A DNA stretch of 12,090 bases, from contig CAINKA010000076.1 of assembly GCA_903849835.1 (NCBI GenBank), positions 1-12,090 on the forward strand, read 5' to 3'. Origin of the DNA: an uncultured Alphaproteobacteria bacterium. GTDB lineage: Bacteria > Pseudomonadota > Alphaproteobacteria > Rickettsiales > UBA1997. Every line of letters starts with the position of its first letter. Position 1 is the stretch's first letter. The notes beneath the pieces were generated by a model. It was not told where the DNA came from. It saw only the letters and a program-made list of their open reading frames with translations, and searched no databases. Positions 7,278-12,090 of this stretch are shown piece by piece. Position numbers and translations under genes: made by a program.

Positions 7278-7855
7278 ATGGCGATAATTATCGCGCATAA
7301 AATTGCGCAGGTGATGATGATTTGATGAAGATGTTCCGCGATTAGATCCTGATTTCCTCCGATAAAAAATCCCAAGGCCGATAAAATACTCGTCCAAATT
7401 ATTGATCCGCTTGCGGTGTAAATAAAAAATAATTTCAGTTCCATTTTTGCAATTCCGGCTGGAAGAGAAATGAAGTGACGAAAACCCGGTAAAAGCCTTC
7501 CAATAAAGACTGAAATCGGTCCGTGATTTTTAAAAAATTCTTCGATTTTTATGATTGTAGCGGCTTTCACAAAAAAATATTTTCCGACGCGAAAAAGAAT
7601 TGTTCGGCCAATTGAGGCAGCGAGATAATAACTAAAAATTGCGCCAAAAATATTTCCCAAAATTCCCACGATCGTTGCGATGTAAATGTTCATCCCGCCT
7701 TGCGCAGCGCTCATTCCGGCTGGGATCATGATCAGCTCACTTGGAATCGGCAGCAAGGTGCTTTCCAAAAACATCCCAATAAAAATTCCGAAATAACCAA
7801 TTTGATCGATGAAGGTGATGAGGAAGTCTGTGACGGAATGGATAAGATGTGACAT
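7247..7855 (-). CDS. DedA-family integral membrane protein (SNARE-associated/VTT domain)
   Basis: A multi-pass inner-membrane protein of the DedA superfamily, members of which are linked to lipid carrier recycling and envelope homeostasis. The exact substrate here cannot be told. The start chosen is ATG 7855, one base after the gmk stop, giving 202 residues; an upstream TTG start at 7873 would overlap gmk. Diagnostic motifs are FLESTLLPIPSE near the N-terminus and FIGRLLPGFRHFISLPAG in the middle, containing the conserved Glu and Arg residues of the family, followed by two C-terminal hydrophobic segments and a basic tail RKPARK. It is the last gene of the leftward ribF-leuD-fabI-gmk-dedA run. 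It overlaps pgsA tail to tail by 31 bases, placing two lipid-related genes against each other. Confidence 0.91.
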   Translation of the reverse strand: MSHLIHSVTDFLITFIDQIGYFGIFIGMFLESTLLPIPSELIMIPAGMSAAQGGMNIYIATIVGILGNIFGAIFSYYLAASIGRTILFRVGKYFFVKAATIIKIEEFFKNHGPISVFIGRLLPGFRHFISLPAGIAKMELKLFFIYTASGSIIWTSILSALGFFIGGNQDLIAEHLHQIIITCAILCAIIIAIYIFRKPARK

Positions 7856-7856
7856 G

Positions 7857-8480
7857 CTAAGAAAATTGCTCAATCAACTTTTTCAAATCAACTTTGCTTT
7901 GCCGCGCAACTCGTTTGGCTTCAATGATTGAGCGGATTTTTTGATAGGTGCTGTTTAGGTCGTCATTCACCAAAATAAAATCATATTCGTCGAAGTGGCT
8001 GATTTCGTCACGAGCTTTTTGCATGCGGCTTTGAACGATTTCTTCGGGATCTTGAGCGCGAGCGCGCAAACGTCTTTCAAGCTCTTGCATCGAGGGGGGA
8101 AGGATAAAAATCGAGACAACAGAATCGTGATCGAATTTTTCTTTGATCTGTCTGGCGCCTTGCCAGTCAATGTCAAAAAGCACACAGCTGCCATTTTTTA
8201 ATTCATCATCAACCATTTTTTTTGGCGTGCCGTAATTGTGATCAAAAACTTTTGCATGCTCTAAAAATTCACCATTTTTTTTCATTTCATCAAACTCATC
8301 TTGGCTCAAAAAAAAATAATGTTGGCCGTTAATTTCTTGTGGCCGTTGCTTGCGAGTTGTTGCGGAAATCGAAAGTTTAATCAGCGGATCGCTTTGAATC
8401 GTCATGCGACAAAGCGTTGATTTGCCTGCGCCGGATGGGGAGGAGATTATGATGAGGAAGGGGTGGTGGTTAATAAACAT
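7857..8480 (-). CDS. gmk: Guanylate kinase
   Basis: Phosphorylates GMP to GDP with ATP, an essential step in GTP supply, and in the same pathway as purF and ndk in this window. The 207-residue product has the P-loop SSPSGAGKS (residues 13-21), the GMP-binding stretch SISATTRKQRPQEINGQHYF, the phosphate-handling DIDWQGARQI, and the lid region RLRARAQDPEEIVQSRM. Length is normal. The start codon is bounded on its upstream side by CATTTAGC (plus-strand sense), the same octamer that bounds the ribF start, and a heptad-repeat element fills almost the whole fabI-gmk spacer. The stop TAG is followed after one base by the dedA ATG, so the two genes are probably translationally coupled. Confidence 0.97.
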   Translation of the reverse strand: MFINHHPFLIIISSPSGAGKSTLCRMTIQSDPLIKLSISATTRKQRPQEINGQHYFFLSQDEFDEMKKNGEFLEHAKVFDHNYGTPKKMVDDELKNGSCVLFDIDWQGARQIKEKFDHDSVVSIFILPPSMQELERRLRARAQDPEEIVQSRMQKARDEISHFDEYDFILVNDDLNSTYQKIRSIIEAKRVARQSKVDLKKLIEQFS

Positions 8481-8486
8481 TTAGCT

Positions 8487-8549
8487 AGTCGTCAGTTGTC
8501 AGCGGTCAGTCGATTCAAACTTCGTTTAACTTACGACTGACGACTTTTT
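8487..8549. repeat. Heptad-phased inverted repeat element between fabI and gmk
   Basis: The 63 bases are nine consecutive 7-base units: four left units (8487-8514; AGTCGTC, AGTTGTC, then two diverged), a 14-base spacer (8515-8528) and three right units (8529-8549; ACTTACG, ACTGACG, then T-rich). Left and right units are opposite in sense: 8487-8499 pairs with 8533-8545 at 12 of 13 positions, and 8504-8512 with 8534-8542 at 8 of 9. The spacer contains a small AAAC/GTTT hairpin. The element occupies 63 of the 71 bases between the fabI stop and the gmk start. No promoter or leftward terminator is evident in it. Confidence 0.75.
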
Positions 8550-8551
8550 AT

Positions 8552-9367
8552 TTACTCGTCTTTTACGATTGAAATATCTGGCGCGTCTGGGGCTTTCATT
8601 CCAACGACGTGATAGCCGGCGTCGACGTGAAGAGTTTCGCCTGTTACACCATTTCCCAAATCAGAAAGTAGGAAAACGCCAGCACCTCCGACATCTTGCA
8701 GCGACACGTTGCGACGTAGTGGGGAGTTATATTCATTCCATTTGAAAATGAGGCGGAAGTCTCCAATTCCGCTGGCTGCCAAAGTTTTAACTGGGCCGGC
8801 AGAAATGGCGTTAACGCGAATGTTATCTTTGCCCATATCCATCGAAAGGTAGCGCACGGAGGCTTCAAGAGCCGCTTTTGCAACGCCCATCACGTTGTAG
8901 TGAGGCATAACTTTTTCAGCGCCGTAATAGCTGAGGGTAATGATGCTGCCGCCGCCAGCTTTTTTCATCAGAGGTTCCGCTTCTTTTGCGACTGCAACGA
9001 GCGAGAAGGCGGAGATGTTCATGGTGTTGGTAAAATTTCCTGGAGAAGTGTCGAGATATTTTCCACGGAGCTCTTCCTTGTCGGAGTAGGCGATGGCGTG
9101 AACCAAGAAATCCAGTTTGCCCCATTTTTTCTCAAGATCTTCAAAAACTTTTTTTACTGATGCAGAGTCTGTCACGTCGCAAGGAAGAACGATGTCAGAT
9201 CCAACTGAGGCAGCAAGAGGTTCTACGCGTTTTTGTAATGCTTCGCCTTGATAGGTGAATGCGAGCTCAGCGCCATATTTTTTACATTCTTCTGCAATGC
9301 CCCAAGCGATCGAGCGGTTGTTAGCGACGCCCATGATTAGGCCTTTTTTTCCAGCTAAAATTGTCAT
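8552..9367 (-). CDS. fabI: Enoyl-[acyl-carrier-protein] reductase (NADH)
   Basis: Reduces enoyl-ACP in the last step of each round of type II fatty acid elongation. The 271-residue product is an SDR-fold FabI. Residues GVANNRSIAWGIA (13-25) form the glycine-rich cofactor loop characteristic of FabI. The catalytic pair is Tyr157 and Lys164 (Y-x6-K), with the upstream Tyr147/Tyr148 of the active site in TLSYYGAEK. The DVTDSASV and HAIAYSDKEEL blocks match the alphaproteobacterial form. Heptad-repeat elements lie on both sides of the gene. The start is preceded by a duplicated AAAAAATTTT tract (9375-9397) rather than a Shine-Dalgarno. Sampled stretches have 45-53% GC, somewhat above most neighbours. 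Confidence 0.96.
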   Translation of the reverse strand: MTILAGKKGLIMGVANNRSIAWGIAEECKKYGAELAFTYQGEALQKRVEPLAASVGSDIVLPCDVTDSASVKKVFEDLEKKWGKLDFLVHAIAYSDKEELRGKYLDTSPGNFTNTMNISAFSLVAVAKEAEPLMKKAGGGSIITLSYYGAEKVMPHYNVMGVAKAALEASVRYLSMDMGKDNIRVNAISAGPVKTLAASGIGDFRLIFKWNEYNSPLRRNVSLQDVGGAGVFLLSDLGNGVTGETLHVDAGYHVVGMKAPDAPDISIVKDE

Positions 9368-9395
9368 AATTTCAAAAAATTTTTGTTAAAAAATT

Positions 9396-9479
9396 TTAGG
9401 CGTAAGGCGTAAGTTATAAGTCGTAAGTCAGACCGAATTCGGAGCGACTTACGACTTACGACTATCGACTTACGACTAA
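9396..9479. repeat. Heptad-phased inverted repeat element at the leuD 3' end
   Basis: The 84 bases are twelve units of seven: five left units (9396-9430; TTAGGCG, TAAGGCG, then three TAAGTxx forms), a 14-base spacer (9431-9444) and five right units (9445-9479; mostly CGACTTA). The inner units form a perfect 13-base-pair stem (9417-9429 with 9446-9458). The spacer itself contains the palindrome CCGAATTCGG (9433-9442) on exactly the same centre. The right end runs into leuD and supplies its TAG stop codon (9478-9476). The other end stops 28 bases short of the fabI start. Confidence 0.85.
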
Positions 9480-10078
9480 TAAAGCCACGGAGTTTCAGTA
9501 CGATTTTTATTTTCGAATTCAGAAATTTTTTCTGATTTTTGTAGTGTTAATCCAATGTCATCCAAGCCTTCGACTAAGCAATGTTTTCTAAATGGATCGA
9601 TTTCAAATTTATAGATTTTATTTGCAGCGCACACTTCTTGCTTCGGCAAGTCAATGGTCATGCTGTTAGTTTCGTCCGCTGCAAATTTTAGCAATTCATC
9701 GATTTGATCCGACGGAAGAGTGACGGGCAAAATGCCGTTTTTAAAACAATTATTGAAAAAAATATCCGCGAAAGATGGAGCGATTACGCAGTGAATTCCA
9801 AAATCAAGCAATGCCCATGGAGCGTGCTCACGACTGGATCCGCAGCCAAAATTATCTTTTGCAACAAGGATTTTAGAATTTTTGAAAGCAGGTTTATTCA
9901 AAACAAAATCTGGAATTTCTTTTTCATTTAAATCGAAACGCATTTCGTGAAAAAGATTTTTGCCAAGCCCGGTTCTTTTTATGGTTTTGAGGAATTGTTT
10001 TGGGATGATCATATCGGTGTCGATATTGATCAAAGGCAGTGCGGCAGCGTTGGAAGTGAGGTTGTTAAATTTTTGCAT
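9476..10078 (-). CDS. leuD: 3-isopropylmalate dehydratase small subunit
   Basis: Small subunit of isopropylmalate isomerase, which pairs with the [4Fe-4S] subunit LeuC to interconvert 2- and 3-isopropylmalate in leucine synthesis. The 200-residue length is standard for proteobacterial LeuD. The signature NFGCGSSREHAPWAL (residues 76-90) and the substrate-loop region IDTDMIIPKQFLKTIKRTGLG (about 19-39) are present, and the C-terminus ends in the usual PWL motif plus one Tyr. The stop codon lies within the right array of the heptad element. leuC is absent from the window, so the two subunits are not adjacent here, or leuC is elsewhere. ribF is 57 bases upstream; that spacer is AT-rich with one GC patch (GCGGGGCGCG) and nothing else recognisable. 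Confidence 0.96.
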   Translation of the reverse strand: MQKFNNLTSNAAALPLINIDTDMIIPKQFLKTIKRTGLGKNLFHEMRFDLNEKEIPDFVLNKPAFKNSKILVAKDNFGCGSSREHAPWALLDFGIHCVIAPSFADIFFNNCFKNGILPVTLPSDQIDELLKFAADETNSMTIDLPKQEVCAANKIYKFEIDPFRKHCLVEGLDDIGLTLQKSEKISEFENKNRTETPWLY

Positions 10079-10135
10079 TAATTTTGATTTTTGTAGAAAA
10101 TGCGGGGCGCGAATAAAATAAAAATAACAAAAAAA

Positions 10136-11065
10136 TTACAAGGTGATTTTTTTTACATCTTTCGCGATTTGTTCCTTCAATTCCTCAAGCGACGTAAATT
10201 TTTTCTCTTCGCGAATGAAATCGATAAATTCAACGATGATTTTTTTACCGTAAATATTTTCAGAAAAGTTTGGGAGATGGGTTTCGAAGAGGTGGATATT
10301 AGGCGTGAGGTGTAAGGCGTAAGGCGTCGGTTTTAATCCGAAGTTGGTGATTGAAAGAAATTCTTTTTTTAAAAATGGGATGAAGGTTTTGGTTTTGTAG
10401 ACGCCGGATTTTGGTTTGATTAGGTGTGGCTTGGTGATTAGGTTGGCGGTAGGAAATCCAAGTTGCGACGCTAGTTTTTTTCCTTCATTTACAAGTCCAG
10501 AAATCGCAAAAGCTCTTCCTAAAATTTTATTTGCTTCTGCAATTTTTCCTTCCCTGAGGAGCTTTCTAACTGCGCTCGAAGAGCAAGTTTGCTCGTGATT
10601 TTTTACCGGTAAAATTTCGGTTAAAGTGAAATTAAATTTTCGAGATTCTTCTTCTAAAAGCTTAAAATTTCCTTCACGATTTTTTCCGAAAGTAAAATCG
10701 TAACCGATCGTCAAGTGCTTTACATCCAAGGCTTCAACGAGAATTTTTTGCACAAAATCTGATGCAGAAATCTCTGAAAAAATTTTGTTGAATGGCAAAA
10801 TAATGACGTAATCAATTTTTTTTTCTGAGAAAATTTTTAGCTTTTCTGCAAGGCTATTGATTCTGAAATCTTGAGCTTTTGCAGGATTAAAAAAAGAAAT
10901 TGGGTGAGGTTCAAAAGTTAAAATTGCTGAAGCTAAATTTTTTTCTTTGGCGATTTTTTTTACTTCATCGATGATTTTTAAATGCCCCAAATGCACGCCG
11001 TCGAAGTTGCCGATTGTAAGGGCGAGGGGTGGGGTGGGGTGGCTAGAATTACGAATTATTTTCAT
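10136..11065 (-). CDS. ribF: Bifunctional riboflavin kinase / FAD synthetase
   Basis: Converts riboflavin to FMN and then FAD. The 309-residue product has the N-terminal nucleotidyltransferase domain (about 14-165) with TIGNFDGVHLGH (17-28) and a C-terminal flavokinase domain (about 180-305) with GFPTAN (203-208) and the NxGxxPT motif NFGLKPT (241-247). Directly after that motif, residues 247-256 (TPYALHLTPN) are encoded by a four-unit heptad array at 10299-10326. The loop before the conserved FETHL is about five residues longer than in E. coli RibF as I recall it. The ATG is the first triplet of another heptad element, leaving only 57 bases to the divergent gene at 11123. The opening codons for PTPPL lie opposite a G-rich tract. 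Confidence 0.95.
   Translation of the reverse strand: MKIIRNSSHPTPPLALTIGNFDGVHLGHLKIIDEVKKIAKEKNLASAILTFEPHPISFFNPAKAQDFRINSLAEKLKIFSEKKIDYVIILPFNKIFSEISASDFVQKILVEALDVKHLTIGYDFTFGKNREGNFKLLEEESRKFNFTLTEILPVKNHEQTCSSSAVRKLLREGKIAEANKILGRAFAISGLVNEGKKLASQLGFPTANLITKPHLIKPKSGVYKTKTFIPFLKKEFLSITNFGLKPTPYALHLTPNIHLFETHLPNFSENIYGKKIIVEFIDFIREEKKFTSLEELKEQIAKDVKKITL
10299..10326. repeat. Heptad array inside the ribF coding sequence
   Basis: Four consecutive 7-base units on the plus strand: TTAGGCG, TGAGGTG and two TAAGGCG. The first and last forms are the same as the left-array units of the element at 9396-9479, suggesting a shared origin. Read on the ribF strand they encode residues 247-256 without a stop. 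No inverted partner array is seen in ribF, so this is a half element. Because 28 is not a multiple of three, a pure insertion of the array would have needed compensating bases to keep the frame. Confidence 0.75.
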
Positions 11066-11139
11066 TTAGCATTTAACATTTAACATTTAACAAACTGGCT
11101 TCAATCAAATGCTAAATGCCAAATGTTAAATGTTAAATT
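11063..11139. repeat. Heptad-phased inverted repeat element carrying two divergent start codons
   Basis: The 77 bases are eleven units of seven: four left units (11063-11090; CATTTAG then three CATTTAA), a 14-base spacer (11091-11104) and five right units (11105-11139; consensus YYAAATG). The left array pairs with the inverted right array at 23 of 28 positions about a centre at 11097.5, the middle of the spacer. The leftmost CAT is the ribF start codon in reverse, and an ATG at 11123-11125 starts the binding-protein gene. Any promoters for both genes must therefore lie in or very near this element. No clear -35/-10 pair was found in it. Confidence 0.85.
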
Positions 11140-12090
11140 CTTCATCCCGTTCTTTTTCTTCTTTTGCTGCCAAGCCTCTGCCAGCAACGATTTTCACCAC
11201 GCTATCTCAACCTTCAGCGATCTAAAATATCCAAAAAATTTTCAACATTTTGACTACGTAAATCCTGATGCGCCTAAAGGCGGTGAGGTAAAATTTGCGG
11301 TGGAGGGTGGGTTTAATAATCTCAACCAGTTCATTTTGAAAGGTATCTCTGCGTCAGGCCTGTCCTATCTCTACGATAGTTTAACCGAAGGTAATGATGA
11401 TGAAATTTCTGCGCGCTACGGACTCATTGCAGAGGGCATTAAACTTGCGCCAGACAAGTCTTGGATCGAATTTAAATTGCGGAAAAATGCACGCTTTCAC
11501 GACGGCTCAAGTATCACTGCTGACGATGTTGTTTTTACTTTTAACGCTCTAGTTAAAGATGGTCATCCATCCTACAAAATGGCCTTTCGCGACGTGAAAG
11601 AGGTGAAGAAAATCAACTCACATTTAGTACGATTTTTATTCAAAAATAATCACAATCGTGAGCTGCCAATTCTTGTGGCATCACTGCCAATTTTACCAAA
11701 AAATTTTTACAGTCAGACAGATTTTTCAAAGACAACTTTAACTCCTCCACTTGGTTCTGGGCCCTACAAAATCAAGGAAGTAAAACCAAATCGCTCCGTC
11801 ACTTTTGAGCGAGTAAAAAATTATTGGGCGAAGGATTTGCCGGTGAATCGCGGACGCTATAATTTCGACCAAATCACTTTTGATTACTACCGCGATAATA
11901 ACGTTTTGGTGGAGGCTTTTAAATCGCAAAAATATGACATGCGTCAGGAAAATATCGCGCGCAAGTGGGCTAATTCTTACAAAATCGATGCGATAAAAAA
12001 TGGTGAAATAATCAAGCGCGAAATCCCGCACAGCCTGCCTGCGCCGATGCAAACTTTTATTTTAAATTTGCGTCGCGAAAAATTTCAGAA
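11123..12090 (+). CDS. ABC transporter periplasmic solute-binding protein, family 5, YejA-like (partial)
   Basis: The gene runs off the right edge; 322 codons are visible. The product has a signal peptide (MLNVK, then IPFFFFFCC, cleavage predicted after A-S-A at residues 18-20). It then shows the family 5 fold that binds oligopeptides or microcin C-like ligands: NPDAPKGGEVKFAVEGGFNNLN, YDSLTEGNDDEISARYG, ARFHDGSSITADDVVFTF and GSGPYKIKEV. The YDSL...E wording and the PKGGxV opening fit the YejA branch more than OppA or DppA. The ligand cannot be read from sequence. The start is fixed: an in-frame TAA at 11081-11083 lies upstream and ATG 11123 is the only ATG before the signal peptide. Its first five codons come from the heptad-repeat element. 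Permease genes (yejB/E/F type) would be expected to the right. Confidence 0.88.
   Translation, partial: MLNVKFFIPFFFFFCCQASASNDFHHAISTFSDLKYPKNFQHFDYVNPDAPKGGEVKFAVEGGFNNLNQFILKGISASGLSYLYDSLTEGNDDEISARYGLIAEGIKLAPDKSWIEFKLRKNARFHDGSSITADDVVFTFNALVKDGHPSYKMAFRDVKEVKKINSHLVRFLFKNNHNRELPILVASLPILPKNFYSQTDFSKTTLTPPLGSGPYKIKEVKPNRSVTFERVKNYWAKDLPVNRGRYNFDQITFDYYRDNNVLVEAFKSQKYDMRQENIARKWANSYKIDAIKNGEIIKREIPHSLPAPMQTFILNLRREKFQ

Noticed and set aside
7856..7873. TTG at 7873 as the dedA-family start, overlapping gmk by 17 bases
   Set aside because: ATG 7855, one base after the gmk stop, gives a normal DedA N-terminus; the extra six residues are just gmk's tail in another frame.
8533..8550. Stem followed by TTTTT as a rho-independent terminator
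   Set aside because: The T-run follows the stem only on the plus strand, where no gene runs; fabI and gmk are on the minus strand.
9396..9479. CRISPR array
   Set aside because: Units are 7 bases, contiguous and degenerate, with no unique spacers of 25-40 bases.

Overview
The window looks like a chromosomal stretch of a moderately AT-rich bacterium, most likely an alphaproteobacterium. The evidence is the style of FabI, the long soluble lytic transglycosylase, the YejA-like solute-binding protein and PurF. Intact histidine (hisE), leucine (leuD) and purine (purF) genes argue against a strongly reduced Rickettsia-type parasite, although the many small palindromic repeats recall that order. The placement is inference from protein character only.

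Layout: fifteen protein genes are packed tightly, and no stretch above 300 bases lacks a gene. A leftward group hisE-erpA-glyQ (63-1578) faces away from a rightward group ndk-slt-purF-(unknown)-xseB-pgsA (1716-7277). The latter meets a leftward group ribF-leuD-fabI-gmk-dedA (11065 down to 7247), and pgsA and dedA overlap tail to tail. At the right edge a rightward gene for a periplasmic oligopeptide/microcin-type binding protein starts at 11123 and runs off the window. Functions are housekeeping: translation (glyQ), Fe-S assembly (erpA), nucleotides (ndk, gmk, purF), lipids (fabI, pgsA), flavins (ribF), amino acids (hisE, leuD), envelope (slt, dedA) and DNA repair (xseB). One 125-residue protein between purF and xseB is not recognised.

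The non-standard content lies between and inside the genes. Three gene junctions on the right (8487-8549, 9396-9479, 11063-11139) hold elements built from degenerate 7-base units: a short array, a 14-base spacer, then an array of inverted sense. The 7-mer differs from element to element, and each element is a whole number of heptads long. A fourth array (10299-10326) lies in frame inside ribF. The 11063-11139 element supplies the start codons of two divergent genes, and the 9396-9479 element supplies the stop codon of leuD. A different 79-base palindromic repeat precedes purF, and part of a second copy is cut by the left window edge. None of the fifteen starts has a visible Shine-Dalgarno sequence.
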